Below are positions 1 through 8,285 of a DNA stretch of 64,000 bases, one piece after another. Made by a program: the position numbers and the translations under genes. How positions within the stretch are numbered: position 1 is the first letter of the stretch; each line of letters begins with the position of its first letter. The notes beneath the pieces are model-generated. The model saw only the letters and a list, made by a program, of their open reading frames with translations. It was not told the origin of the DNA and searched no databases. Where the stretch lies: contig NZ_JACIJD010000013.1 in the NCBI RefSeq assembly GCF_014199205.1, positions 62,001-126,000 on the forward strand, in the 5' to 3' direction. Source of the DNA: Muricoccus pecuniae. GTDB lineage: Bacteria; Pseudomonadota; Alphaproteobacteria; Acetobacterales; Acetobacteraceae.

Positions 1-1055
1 ACTTCTCGCTGATGATGCTCTGCTTCGTCACCGTCTCGGCGGTGCTCGGCGGCTCGGCGCTGCGCGGCCTCGCCTCGCTCGGCTTCGGGCTGATGCTCGG
101 CCTCGTCGGCGTCGATCTCCAGACGGGGCAGGCGCGGCTGACCTTCGGCATCCCCGAACTGCTGGACGGCGTGAACGTCGTGCTCGTCGCCGTCGCGCTC
201 TTCGCGGTTGGGGAGACGATGTACCTCGCCTGGCGCCACGTGCAGGGCGTGCAGGAGGTGCGGCCCGTCGGGCGGCTGTGGATGAGCGGCCAGGAGTGGC
301 GCCGCTCCATCGGCCCCTGGCTGCGCGGCTCCTTCCTCGGCTTTCCCTTCGGCGTGCTCCCCGCGGGCGGCACGGAGATGCCGACGATGCTCAGCTATTA
401 CGCCGAGCGGAAGCTGGTGAAGCCGGAGCACCGGCATGAATTCGGCACGACGGGCGCGATCGAGGGCGTGGCGGGGCCGGAGGCGGCGAACAACGCGGCG
501 GCCGCCGGCATCCTCGTGCCGATGCTCACCCTCGGCCTGCCGACATCGGCGACGGCCGCGATCATGCTCTCGGCCTTCCAGTCCTACGGCATCCAGCCCG
601 GGCCCCTGCTGTTCACGCAGCAGGCGGCGCTCGTCTGGACGCTGATCGCCAGCCTCTACATCGCCAATGTCATGCTGGTGGTGCTGAACCTGCCGCTGGT
701 CGGGCTCTGGGCGCGCATCCTGAAGATCCCGACGCCGCAGCTCTATGCCGGCATCCTCGTCTTCGCGACGATCGGCACCTACGGGATCAGCAACTCGGTG
801 ACGGACCTCGTGCTGCTCTACGGCATCGGGATCGTCGCCATGTTCATGCGGCGCTTCGACTTCCCGACCGCGCCCGTGGTCATCGGCATGATCCTCGGCC
901 CCATGGCGGAGCAGGCGCTGCGCCAGGCGCTGACGATCAGCCAGGGCGACTGGACCACCTTCCTCACGCGCCCGATCTCGCTGTGCATCCTGCTGGTGGC
1001 GGTGCTGGCGCTGGTGGGGCCGCGCCTCTGGGGCGTGTTCCGGGCGCGCGCCTAG
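1..1055 (+). CDS. Tripartite tricarboxylate transporter permease, TctA family (5' end outside window)
   Basis: This is the C-terminal part of the large, roughly 12-helix permease of a tripartite tricarboxylate transporter, which takes up carboxylates such as citrate with a periplasmic Bug/TctC protein and a small TctB subunit. The frame is already open at position 3, and about 350 residues remain of a family length near 500. The conserved [15 protein letters not shown] stretch and the following TctA segment ([15 protein letters not shown]) are visible, with several hydrophobic helices to the end. No TctB or TctC gene follows. The only Bug-type binding protein in the window is about 50 kb away and need not be its partner. 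The family call is firm; the substrate is unknown. Confidence 0.9.
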   Translation, partial: FSLMMLCFVTVSAVLGGSALRGLASLGFGLMLGLVGVDLQTGQARLTFGIPELLDGVNVVLVAVALFAVGETMYLAWRHVQGVQEVRPVGRLWMSGQEWRRSIGPWLRGSFLGFPFGVLPAGGTEMPTMLSYYAERKLVKPEHRHEFGTTGAIEGVAGPEAANNAAAAGILVPMLTLGLPTSATAAIMLSAFQSYGIQPGPLLFTQQAALVWTLIASLYIANVMLVVLNLPLVGLWARILKIPTPQLYAGILVFATIGTYGISNSVTDLVLLYGIGIVAMFMRRFDFPTAPVVIGMILGPMAEQALRQALTISQGDWTTFLTRPISLCILLVAVLALVGPRLWGVFRARA

Positions 1056-1170
1056 CGCCGGCACCCTCCCGCGGCGCCGGGGGCCTGGCCCCTGCCGGTG
1101 CCGCGGGGCTGTTCAAGCACCCTTGGACCGGCCTCTTGGAGGGGGCGGTCCCTTTGCCTATCTCTTGGGC

Positions 1171-1512
1171 ATGTCCAAGGCGCTCCCCCACCCCGACCCG
1201 GAGGCGATCGACCTCTCCGCGGTGCTGGACGCGCTGCGGGATCCGATCCGGCGGGCGATCGTGCTGACCGTGGCGGAGGGGGGCGAGAAGCGCTGCTCCT
1301 CCTTCCTGCACTGCACGACCAAGACGAATCTCAGCTACCACCTCGCCCGCCTGCGGGAGGCCGGGGTGGTGCGGGTTCGCGTCGAGGGGCCGGCCCGGAT
1401 CGTCTCGCTGCGCCGTACGGAGCTGGACGCGCGATTCCCGGGCCTTCTGGACGCCGTCCTGCGCGGTGCCCGGCAGGCCCCGGCCCCCGCGCGGCTCGCC
1501 GAGACGGCCTGA
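1171..1512 (+). CDS. Small ArsR-like winged-helix transcriptional regulator
   Basis: This is a 113-residue protein, counted from the ATG of MSKALPHP; an in-frame ATG at 1123 is possible but adds a non-conserved Gly-rich leader. The N-terminal helix LSAVLDALRDPIRRAIVL is typical of ArsR/HTH_20 regulators. It is followed by a helix-turn-helix in which TKTNLSYHLARLREAGVV forms the recognition helix and wing entry. A Cys pair lies near KRCSSFLHC, but there is no clear canonical ArsR metal motif (ELCVCDL), so the ligand is unknown. It sits 51 bases before hslU on the same strand and could be cotranscribed with it. Assigned to the family by fold signature only. Confidence 0.75.
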   Translation: MSKALPHPDPEAIDLSAVLDALRDPIRRAIVLTVAEGGEKRCSSFLHCTTKTNLSYHLARLREAGVVRVRVEGPARIVSLRRTELDARFPGLLDAVLRGARQAPAPARLAETA

Positions 1513-1563
1513 CACCCCGAACACCCCGAACGGGGCGCGGCGACGCGCCCGGATGACGCACGA

Positions 1564-2886
1564 ATGAATACCCAGGAAGCCGTGAACCTCTCCCCTCGCG
1601 AGATCGTCTCGGAGCTCGACCGCTACATCGTCGGCCAGCACGACGCGAAGCGCGCGGTGGCGATCGCGCTGCGCAACCGCTGGCGCCGGCAGCAGCTGCC
1701 GGACGGCATGCGCGAGGAGGTGGTGCCCAAGAACATCCTGATGATCGGCCCGACGGGCTGCGGCAAGACCGAGATCGCCCGCCGCCTCGCCCGGCTGGCC
1801 AACGCGCCCTTCCTGAAGGTCGAGGCCACGAAGTTCACCGAGGTCGGCTATGTCGGCCGCGACGTGGAGGGGATCGTGCGTGACCTCGTGGAGGCGAGCA
1901 TCGTGCAGCTTCGCGAGGCCGCCCGCGCCGAGGTGCAGGCCAAGGCCGAGCTGAACGCCGAGGAGCGGCTGATCACCGCCCTCGTCGGCGAGGGCGCGAA
2001 TGGCGAGACGCGGATGAAGTTCCGCCGCATGCTGCGCGACGGCAGCCTCGACTCCAAGGAGGTCGAGGTGCAGGTGGCCGAGCAGGCGATGCCGATCGGC
2101 GCGATGGACATCCCGGGCATGCCGCCCGGCGCCCAGAACATCCAGGAGATGATGGGCAAGATGTTCGGCGGCCGCAGCCGCGCGCGCAAGATGACGGTGG
2201 CCGAGGCCCGCACCGCGCTCCAGCGCGAGGAGGCCGACAAGCTTCTCGACCAGGAGAAGCTGACGCGAGACGCGGTGCACCACGCGGAGCAGAACGGCAT
2301 CGTCTTCATCGACGAGATCGACAAGGTCTGCGCGCGCACGGGCGAGGGCGGGTTCCGCGGCGGCGACGTCTCGCGCGAGGGCGTGCAGCGCGACCTGCTG
2401 CCGCTCATCGAGGGCACGACGGTGAACACGAAGCACGGCCCGGTGAAGACGGACCACATCCTCTTCATCGCGAGCGGTGCCTTCCACCTCGCCAAGCCCT
2501 CCGACCTCCTGCCGGAGCTGCAGGGCCGCCTGCCGATTCGTGTGGAGCTGCGCGGCCTGACGCGGGACGACTTCCGCCGCATCCTGACGGAGCCGGAGCA
2601 CGCGCTGACGGCACAGTACACCGCGCTGCTCGGCACGGAGGGCGTGACGCTCGACTTCGCGCCGGACTCGATCGACGCGGTGGCCGAGCTCGCCGCCGAC
2701 ATCAACGACCGCGTGGAGAATATCGGCGCGCGGCGGCTGGCGACGGTGCTGGAGCGGCTGCTGGAGGAGGTCTCCTTCACCGCCTCCGACCGTCGCGGCG
2801 AGACGGTGCGCGTGGACGCGGCCTATGTGCGGGAGAAGGTCGCGCCGCTGGCCTCCAGCACGGACCTGTCGCGCTTCATTCTCTGA
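1564..2886 (+). CDS. hslU: ATP-dependent protease ATPase subunit HslU
   Basis: HslU is the AAA+ unfoldase ring that feeds substrates to the HslV peptidase in the cytoplasm. At 440 residues it has full family length. The Walker A motif GPTGCGKTE is at residues 62-70, Walker B is IVFIDEIDK near residue 245, the pore-loop segment GYVGRDVE follows Walker A, and the C-terminus LSRFIL matches the tail that docks into HslV. The I-domain (roughly residues 110-230) is present. The start is the ATG of MNTQEAVN. Unlike in most proteobacteria, hslV is not directly upstream; the preceding gene is an ArsR-like regulator. A strong hairpin follows the stop codon. Confidence 0.97.
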   Translation: MNTQEAVNLSPREIVSELDRYIVGQHDAKRAVAIALRNRWRRQQLPDGMREEVVPKNILMIGPTGCGKTEIARRLARLANAPFLKVEATKFTEVGYVGRDVEGIVRDLVEASIVQLREAARAEVQAKAELNAEERLITALVGEGANGETRMKFRRMLRDGSLDSKEVEVQVAEQAMPIGAMDIPGMPPGAQNIQEMMGKMFGGRSRARKMTVAEARTALQREEADKLLDQEKLTRDAVHHAEQNGIVFIDEIDKVCARTGEGGFRGGDVSREGVQRDLLPLIEGTTVNTKHGPVKTDHILFIASGAFHLAKPSDLLPELQGRLPIRVELRGLTRDDFRRILTEPEHALTAQYTALLGTEGVTLDFAPDSIDAVAELAADINDRVENIGARRLATVLERLLEEVSFTASDRRGETVRVDAAYVREKVAPLASSTDLSRFIL

Positions 2887-2892
2887 GCGCGG

Positions 2893-2919
2893 CCGGGGGA
2901 GGGCGCCGCCTTCCCCCGG
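2893..2919. terminator. Hairpin between convergent hslU and PepSY gene
   Basis: An 11-bp stem with one G-T wobble and a 5-base loop lies seven bases after the hslU stop and before the stop of the oppositely oriented PepSY gene. There is no clear T-run on either side, so termination is inferred from position and stem strength. Confidence 0.55.
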
Positions 2920-2940
2920 AGCTTCCATCCCCGGGCCGTT

Positions 2941-4197
2941 CTACTCCGCCGCCTGCGCCGCCACCCGGCGACGAGGCCGGCCCGCCGCCGCCCGCTTCGC
3001 CCGGCGCCGGTCGAGGTAGAGGATGATCCCGGTGATGCCGAAGAGCGGCATTATGAGGCTCGCGATCATCATCAGCACTGTCACCACCGTGCCGAAGTAG
3101 CGGCCGCTGTGCAGGGCCAGCATGCTGCCCATCAGCTGATGGGCGAGGGGCTGGTCGTCGTAGCGGCGGTGCTCCACCACGCGGTCGGCGGCGTCGATTG
3201 CGATGGTGTTGCGGGCGTCCTCGTGGGCGGGATCCGCGTCCACATAGGTGATCCGCAGCGGCTGGCCGGGCGAGGGGATGCGGAGGGACGCCGTGCCGTA
3301 GTCCGGCCGCTCCCGCAGGAAGGCGGCCCAGGCGCGGTCGATATCGACCGGCGCGGGGCGGGGGCCGCGCTCGCCCCGCGACGCCCCGCCAGCGCCTTCC
3401 CGCGGCGCACCTTCCACCCGGGGCGGAGTTTCCACCCGGGGTGGAGCCTCCACCCGGGGCGGGCCGGCCTGGGCGGGGCGGGGGGCGCCGGTGAGGTCGA
3501 AGAGGGCGTTCCGGTACCAGTCGAAGGACCAGAACAGGCCGGTCAGCCCCATCAGCACGTAGAGCGGCAGCACCCAGGTGCCGATGACGGAGTGCAGCCG
3601 CCAGTTGAGGGCGCGTCCGCGCAGCCGCGGGCTGATGTGGAACCAGGTCCGCAGGTTCAGCGCGCGCCGGGGCCAGCGGAGATAGAGGCCGCTGAGGGAG
3701 AGGAAGACGAGGGCGATGGTGGAGACGCCGACCACGACCTTGCCCTCCTGCCCCGCCAGCAGCCAGCGGTGCAGCTCGCGCGTGGTGCGGAAGAAGCCGT
3801 CACCGGTGGGGGCGCCGAGGAGCGCGCCGGTCCAGGGATCGGCGTAGCGCGGCTCGCCGCGGGGCGGGCGCCCGCCGCCGCCCTCCTGCGGGGGCGCGCC
3901 CGGCGGGGAGACGGTGGCGCGCACGGCGCGCCCGGGCGAGGCGGCGAGGTTGAGGGCGAGGACGCGGGCGCCGCTCCCGTCCTCGATCCGGCGGATCAGC
4001 TCGGCCGGCGCCGGGCGCGGCTCGGGGCGGGGTGCCACGGTGAGGACGCCGGGATTCAGCGCCCGCATGATCTCGTCCTGGAAGGAGAGGAGCCCGCCCG
4101 TGACGCCGACCACCATCAGCACCATCCCGGCGGTGATGCCGAGGAACCAGTGGGTCTGGAACAAGGCGGTCTTGAGGGAGGGGAGGCGGAGGGCCAA
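2941..4197 (-). CDS. PepSY-associated transmembrane protein (iron/siderophore-utilisation type)
   Basis: This 418-residue inner-membrane protein is of the PepSY_TM family, members of which often accompany siderophore receptors and may reduce or release iron. An N-terminal helix after FQTHWFLGITAGMVLMVVGVTG, a second after GKVVVGVSTIALVFLSLSGLYL, a third at IGTWVLPLYVLMGLTGLFWS and a C-terminal helix (VVTVLMMIASLIMPLFGITG) frame two extracytoplasmic PepSY-like segments. The start appears to be TTG at 4197, because no ATG or GTG precedes it before the in-frame stop at 4254. A periplasmic Pro/Arg-rich insert is encoded by an 18-bp tandem repeat. A possible Fur/Mur box lies upstream. The family assignment is good; the exact function is inferred. 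Confidence 0.85.
   Translation of the reverse strand: MALRLPSLKTALFQTHWFLGITAGMVLMVVGVTGGLLSFQDEIMRALNPGVLTVAPRPEPRPAPAELIRRIEDGSGARVLALNLAASPGRAVRATVSPPGAPPQEGGGGRPPRGEPRYADPWTGALLGAPTGDGFFRTTRELHRWLLAGQEGKVVVGVSTIALVFLSLSGLYLRWPRRALNLRTWFHISPRLRGRALNWRLHSVIGTWVLPLYVLMGLTGLFWSFDWYRNALFDLTGAPRPAQAGPPRVEAPPRVETPPRVEGAPREGAGGASRGERGPRPAPVDIDRAWAAFLRERPDYGTASLRIPSPGQPLRITYVDADPAHEDARNTIAIDAADRVVEHRRYDDQPLAHQLMGSMLALHSGRYFGTVVTVLMMIASLIMPLFGITGIILYLDRRRAKRAAAGRPRRRVAAQAAE
3413..3466. repeat. Three tandem 18-bp repeats inside the PepSY gene
   Basis: Three consecutive 18-bp units with the core tccacccgggg encode Pro-Pro-Arg-Val-Glu-type hexapeptides in a periplasmic linker. The units differ at only a few positions. 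The array is in frame, so copy-number change would lengthen the linker without breaking the gene. Confidence 0.85.
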
Positions 4198-4255
4198 GGC
4201 TGATCGTCCCGTGTCGGCCCGGAGGGAGGATGTCCTTCCGGTCAGGACGGGCTAA

Positions 4256-4270
4256 TGCGAATCGTATGCA
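4256..4270 (-). promoter_or_regulatory. Possible Fur/Mur-type box upstream of the PepSY gene
   Basis: The sequence tgcgaatcgtatgca has the TGC-N9-GCA layout reported for alphaproteobacterial Fur/Mur operators. It is overlapped by tgcaattgca and lies about 60 bases upstream of the PepSY start, where a promoter is expected. It is a single short match in GC-rich DNA, so it is suggestive only. Confidence 0.4.
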
Positions 4271-4299
4271 ATTGCAAGGAAGGCGCTGGGCCTTCCCGC

Positions 4300-4749
4300 T
4301 CAGCCGTTCAGATAGGCGTTGAACTTCGCCATCCAGAAGTTCGGCACCTCGTTGCCCCCGCCCGACCGGATGCGAATCGTCCAGATCGGCTCCGCCGTGT
4401 CGGCCGTCTCGATGATGAATTTCCAGCCCACGCGCCGGTCGGCCGAGTTGTAGACCGGCTCGGCCCGCCATTTCCGGATGACGGAGAAGGGCAGCAGCTT
4501 CATCAGCCGGTGGGAGGCGAGGCCGACCATCTCCTCGCTCGCGCTGAAGAGAAGGGTGGTGTCGCGCCCCTCCAGCCGGTCGTCCAGCCCAGGGCACTCA
4601 GCCGCCAGCGCGGCCACGGCCCTGCGGCGCCCTTCCCGCACGGACCAGAGGCGCCAGAGGATTGCGCCCAACAGGGCGAGCGCGCCCAGAACCGCCAGCG
4701 TCACCAACCCAGCCATCCCCTTCCGGCCCCGCGCGGGGATTAGGGCCAT
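4300..4749 (-). CDS. Hypothetical membrane-anchored protein
   Basis: I do not recognise this 149-residue protein. It has one N-terminal transmembrane segment (GLVTLAVLGALALLGAILW), a basic stop-transfer stretch and a soluble C-terminal domain with regular charge patterning. This domain ends in NFWMAKFNAYLNG, which looks like a genuine folded domain. The ATG at 4749 is preceded by an overlapping GTG at 4752. It is read toward the PepSY gene, but the presumed PepSY promoter lies between them, so cotranscription is doubtful. Confidence 0.65.
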   Translation of the reverse strand: MALIPARGRKGMAGLVTLAVLGALALLGAILWRLWSVREGRRRAVAALAAECPGLDDRLEGRDTTLLFSASEEMVGLASHRLMKLLPFSVIRKWRAEPVYNSADRRVGWKFIIETADTAEPIWTIRIRSGGGNEVPNFWMAKFNAYLNG

Positions 4750-4819
4750 CACGCCGGGCGATCAACGAAGCCCGGGGAGCGGGATGCAACCCCGCCCCCG
4801 GCGCGCCATTTCTTCCGCC

Positions 4820-5623
4820 ATGAGCACGACCATGCCCGCCCTGCTGACCCTTCCCGAGGACGCCCAGACGGACCTGGCCAAGGCCGTGGCCACGCTGGAG
4901 GGACCCTCCTTCGCCGCCCGCCTCGCCTCCATCGCCGGCACGCCGATCGAGGCGCTGAAGGCCCGCCTGCCCGAGGGCGTGCGCGACCAGCTCGACCACG
5001 CCGTCCGCCGCGCGCTGGAGAAGGCCTGGTCTACGGCGGTGGGCACGGAGCCCCGCCGCACGCCCTTCGGCATGGATGTCGCCTGGTTCCACCGGGGCGT
5101 CGCCATGGCCAGCGGCGCGGCGGGCGGCGCCTTCGGGCTGATCGGTACGCTGGCCGAGCTGCCGGTCTCCACCACCATCCTCCTGCGCCAGATCGCCGCC
5201 GAGGCCGCCGCGGCCGGGGAGGACCCGAAGGTGGCCGCCACCGCCGCCGAGTGCATGGCCGTCTTCGCCATCGGCAGCCCGAACAACACCGAGGACGACG
5301 TGGCCGAGACCGGCTACTTCGCCGCCCGCATCGCCCTCGCCCAGATGCTGCCCAATGCGGCCTCGAGCCTCGTCTCGGGCCTCGTGCCCGGCTTCCTCGG
5401 GGCCATCGCGGCGCGCTTCACGGGGACGGTGGGGCTGAAACTATCCGCCCAGGCGGTGCCGGTCATCGGCGCGGCGGCGGGGGCGGCGATCAACCTCGCC
5501 TTCCTCGAGCACTTCCGCGAGGTGGCGAAGTCCCACTTCACCGTCCGCAAGCTGGAGCGGATTTACGGCGCGGACCGCGTGCGCGCCGCCTATGACGCGC
5601 TGCGCGACGGCAGCACGGGGTGA
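4820..5623 (+). CDS. EcsC family protein
   Basis: This 267-residue protein resembles the EcsC family, named after a Bacillus gene in an ABC-transporter locus; its biochemical role is unknown. The start MSTTMPALL is chosen over the longer open frame because the extra upstream sequence is antisense to the neighbouring gene and Arg/Ser-rich. The central and C-terminal parts hold hydrophobic Gly/Ala-rich helices (GAAGGAFGLIGTLAELPVSTTILLRQIA; AVPVIGAAAGAAINLAFLEHF) typical of the family, suggesting membrane association. It stands alone between oppositely oriented genes. Confidence 0.8.
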   Translation: MSTTMPALLTLPEDAQTDLAKAVATLEGPSFAARLASIAGTPIEALKARLPEGVRDQLDHAVRRALEKAWSTAVGTEPRRTPFGMDVAWFHRGVAMASGAAGGAFGLIGTLAELPVSTTILLRQIAAEAAAAGEDPKVAATAAECMAVFAIGSPNNTEDDVAETGYFAARIALAQMLPNAASSLVSGLVPGFLGAIAARFTGTVGLKLSAQAVPVIGAAAGAAINLAFLEHFREVAKSHFTVRKLERIYGADRVRAAYDALRDGSTG

Positions 5624-5650
5624 CGTCATTGCTGGCCGGATAAGGCTCGG

Positions 5651-6511
5651 TCAGGCCGGGCGACCGGCCGGCGGGTCCCGGTACTCGGCCCAGCCCCCGT
5701 CCAGGCCGAGGCGCGTCCAGCGCAGGCCGGCGACGGGACGGTCCGGCCGCGGGGCGCGCAGGTGCAGGAAGCCCTCGGAGTCGTGGCGGATCACCCATCC
5801 CAGCGCCATGTCGGCGCCGGCCTCGTCCGTCAGGGCGACCAGGCGCCCCGGCGGGGGACCGGTCTCGCCGGTGTCCGATAAGAGGGAAAGGCCCGCGACC
5901 GCCAGCGACCAGGCCGGGGCTCCCTCGAGATAGTCCCGGAAGCCGGCCCGCCGCAGAGCCCGCCTCTCGCCCTCTCCCTTGCGGCGCGCCAGGGGCGGGC
6001 GGGCCAGGGCGAGGGAGGGAAGGGCGGCGTGGTCGGCCAGCACCGCCCCGAGGTCCCGGTCCTCGCCGATGGCGACGAGGAGGTCGGGCCGGAGCGCGGC
6101 GATCAGCGCCCGCTTCAGGCGCCGGCCGGGACCGCGCAGCAGGCCGCATGTGTTGATGACCAGGAGACCGGCCCCCGCCTCCGCGGCCAGGGCGGCGGAG
6201 CCCTCCATCAGCCGTGCCCAGGCCCCCAGGGGCTCGACCGCGCCGAGATAGGCCAGCGCGGAGAGGACGGGCGGGCCGCTCCCGGCGATCCGCCCGAGGG
6301 TGACGCAGGCCGGCGGGCCGAGCTGCTTCTGGCCGGGATCGGTGTCGAGGAGCGCCGCTGGGCGGGAGAGCCCCGCGGCACGGGCGAGCAGGAGGCCGCA
6401 GAAGGTGCTCTTGCCCGCGTCCGGCGCGCCGAGCACCAGCACGCGCCGGGACGGCCCGCCGGCGATCCGGTGCAGCGCGGCCTCCCAGTCCGGTGGCGTC
6501 TCCACGGGCAT
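5651..6511 (-). CDS. Clp1/Grc3-like polynucleotide 5'-kinase family P-loop protein
   Basis: This 286-residue P-loop NTPase resembles the Clp1/Nol9/Grc3 group, which phosphorylates RNA or DNA 5'-hydroxyl ends. Walker A is GAPDAGKST at residues 28-36. DTDPGQKQLGPP follows, matching the Clp1-type DxDxGQ motif just after the first strand of the fold. A hydrophobic strand ending GLLVINTCGLLRG fits the next ATPase strand. The C-terminal third is a small beta-rich domain. The start is the ATG of MPVETPPDW, 35 bases downstream of the asparaginase stop, which makes it the last gene of a four-gene operon. RNA-kinase activity is inferred from family; the substrate is unknown. Confidence 0.7.
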   Translation of the reverse strand: MPVETPPDWEAALHRIAGGPSRRVLVLGAPDAGKSTFCGLLLARAAGLSRPAALLDTDPGQKQLGPPACVTLGRIAGSGPPVLSALAYLGAVEPLGAWARLMEGSAALAAEAGAGLLVINTCGLLRGPGRRLKRALIAALRPDLLVAIGEDRDLGAVLADHAALPSLALARPPLARRKGEGERRALRRAGFRDYLEGAPAWSLAVAGLSLLSDTGETGPPPGRLVALTDEAGADMALGWVIRHDSEGFLHLRAPRPDRPVAGLRWTRLGLDGGWAEYRDPPAGRPA

Positions 6512-6546
6512 GCCGAAGCTCCGGTCGGCGTGCCGGGAAGGCGGGC

Positions 6547-7530
6547 CTAGCCGAGCGCCAGCGCCGCGACCTCGCCCACCGCGCGGTTGTTGCTGTCCAG
6601 CACCGGCGCCTCCACCGCCCGCGCCAGCTCCGCCGCGCGCTCGGCGGGGAGGAGGCCGAGGCGGCCGAGGATCGTGGCGAAAACCGCCATCTTCCCGCGC
6701 GAGGCGCCGTCCAGGATCTTCACCGCGATGCCCAGCCCCATCTCGGGCACGAAGCCGAGGACGAAGCCCTCCGCCCCCTCCTTCAGCACCACGCGCCCCC
6801 CTGTGGCGGCGACGATGCGGGAGGTCGGCCGGCCGCGGCCGGAGACGTGGTCGGGGTGCTCGCGCAGCGCGGCGAGGAGACGGCGAATGGCGGCCTCGCG
6901 CCGGGAGTCCTGCACGGCGAGGGCGGCGTAGCGGGCGGCGGCGCGGGCGGCGTCGGCCACCGTCATCGCCAGCGCCGGCAGGCCGCACCCGTCCGTTCCC
7001 CGGGGCAGGGCGGCGGCGTCCTGGCCGATCAGCTCGGAGAGCGCCCCGAGCCAGTGCGCCTGCGCCGGGTGGTCCGGCCGCTCATAGCCCTCCGGCGCGC
7101 CGAAGGCGGCGGCGGCGGCGAGGAAGCCGCAATGCTTGCCGGAGCAGTTGTGGAAGACCCGGCGCTTGCCCCCGGCGCGGAGGGCATCGGCCAGGTCGCC
7201 CTCCCCCATCGGCAGGGCGGGGCCGCAGACGAGGGCCGATTCCGGGCGCCCGAGACGGCCCAGCCACTCCTCGACCATCCGCACTTGGAAGGGCTCGGCG
7301 CGGTGGGAGGCGCAGGCGAGCGCCAGATGAGCGGCGTCCAGCCCATCCGCCGCCCCGCTCTCGACGAGGGAGAGGGCCTGGAAGGGCTTGAGGGAGGAGC
7401 GGGGGAAGGTGAGGAGGTCCGGGTCGCCCCAGGCATGGAGGAGGCGGCCATCGGCACCGGCCACCACGGCCACGCCGTGATGGACGCTCTCGGTGACGCC
7501 GCCGCGCCGGACCTCGACCATGGGAATCAT
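6547..7530 (-). CDS. Asparaginase (Asparaginase_II family)
   Basis: This 327-residue protein belongs to the thermolabile Rhizobium-type asparaginase family (Asparaginase_II), distinct from the E. coli AnsA/AnsB fold. Conserved segments seen are RSSLKPFQAL near residue 45, HNCSGKHCGFL, GTDGCGLPALA and the C-terminal VLDSNNRAVGEV. The predicted reaction is L-asparagine to aspartate and ammonia in the cytoplasm. Its ATG overlaps the stop of the glycosyltransferase gene (ATGA), so the two are probably translationally coupled, although the functions have no evident link. Confidence 0.88.
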   Translation of the reverse strand: MIPMVEVRRGGVTESVHHGVAVVAGADGRLLHAWGDPDLLTFPRSSLKPFQALSLVESGAADGLDAAHLALACASHRAEPFQVRMVEEWLGRLGRPESALVCGPALPMGEGDLADALRAGGKRRVFHNCSGKHCGFLAAAAAFGAPEGYERPDHPAQAHWLGALSELIGQDAAALPRGTDGCGLPALAMTVADAARAAARYAALAVQDSRREAAIRRLLAALREHPDHVSGRGRPTSRIVAATGGRVVLKEGAEGFVLGFVPEMGLGIAVKILDGASRGKMAVFATILGRLGLLPAERAAELARAVEAPVLDSNNRAVGEVAALALG

Positions 7531-8285
7531 GCGCGCACCCGTCGCAGGAGAAGCGCCGGAAGGCGCAGGAGGAAGCCGAGCATCAGCCGGGTGTGCATGC
7601 CCGTGAGCAGCAGGTTGTCCCGGCCGTAGCGGAAATGGGAGATCCCGCCCTCGGCGGGGGTGAGGTAGCGCACGGCGGCCGGGATGTTGAGGGCCGGCAC
7701 CCCGCGCCAGGCGAGGCGCACGGCGGCCTCGGCGTCGAAGTCGTAGCGGCGCATCCAGGGGTTGCGGCGCATCACCGCCAGCAGCGGGGCGATGGGGTAG
7801 ACGCGGAAGCCGTAGAGGCTGTCCCGGATCGGCTCCCCGCCGCGCGTGCACCACAGCGTCTCCAGCCCCGTCCACCAGTTGGAGACGCGGCGCCCGCGCA
7901 CGCGCAGGAGCGGCGCCTCCGGCCCGAAGACGGGGGTGCCGAGCACCATCGCCTCCGGACGCGCGGCGGAGGCGGCCATGAAGTCGGGGATGCGGTCGGC
8001 GGGGTGCTGGCCGTCGGCGTCCATGGCGAGGGCGTGGGTGAAGCCCGCCGCGGCGGCGGCCTCCAGCGCGTCGCGCAGGGCGGCGCCCTTGCCGCCGTTC
8101 ACCGGGCGCTCGATCAGCCGGAAGCCGGGATCGGCGACCTCGCGCAGGGGAGCGGCGGAGCCGTCCGTGCTGCCGTCCACCACCACCCAGACGGCGGGCC
8201 AGGCGGCGCGCGCGGCGGCGACCGTCTCCGCCAGGCGCGGGCCGGTGTTGTAGCTCGGGATGACGACGAGATGGGTGCGGCTCAA
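7527..8285 (-). CDS. Family 2 glycosyltransferase, dolichol-phosphate-mannose-synthase-like
   Basis: This 252-residue GT-A fold glycosyltransferase shows VVIPSYNTG at the N-terminus, VDGSTDGS as the second motif and the metal-binding DADGQHP at about residue 90, all typical of polyprenyl-phosphate sugar synthases and related GT2 enzymes. There is no obvious C-terminal membrane pair of the GtrB type, although the end (LGFLLRLPALLLRRVRA) is amphipathic and basic and could bind membrane. The only start consistent with the domain is TTG at 8285, which overlaps the TGA of the acyltransferase gene. It likely modifies a lipid together with that acyltransferase. Confidence 0.8.
   Translation of the reverse strand: MSRTHLVVIPSYNTGPRLAETVAAARAAWPAVWVVVDGSTDGSAAPLREVADPGFRLIERPVNGGKGAALRDALEAAAAAGFTHALAMDADGQHPADRIPDFMAASAARPEAMVLGTPVFGPEAPLLRVRGRRVSNWWTGLETLWCTRGGEPIRDSLYGFRVYPIAPLLAVMRRNPWMRRYDFDAEAAVRLAWRGVPALNIPAAVRYLTPAEGGISHFRYGRDNLLLTGMHTRLMLGFLLRLPALLLRRVRA

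Noticed and set aside
964-2928. 654-codon open frame antisense to hslU
   Set aside because: Its translation is Arg/Leu/His/Ala-rich without domains and mirrors the codon bias of hslU on the other strand. It is a GC-rich shadow frame.
4478-4819. Extended N-terminus of the EcsC protein
   Set aside because: These 114 codons are antisense to the neighbouring hypothetical gene and Arg/Ser-rich. The family homology begins at the ATG at 4820.
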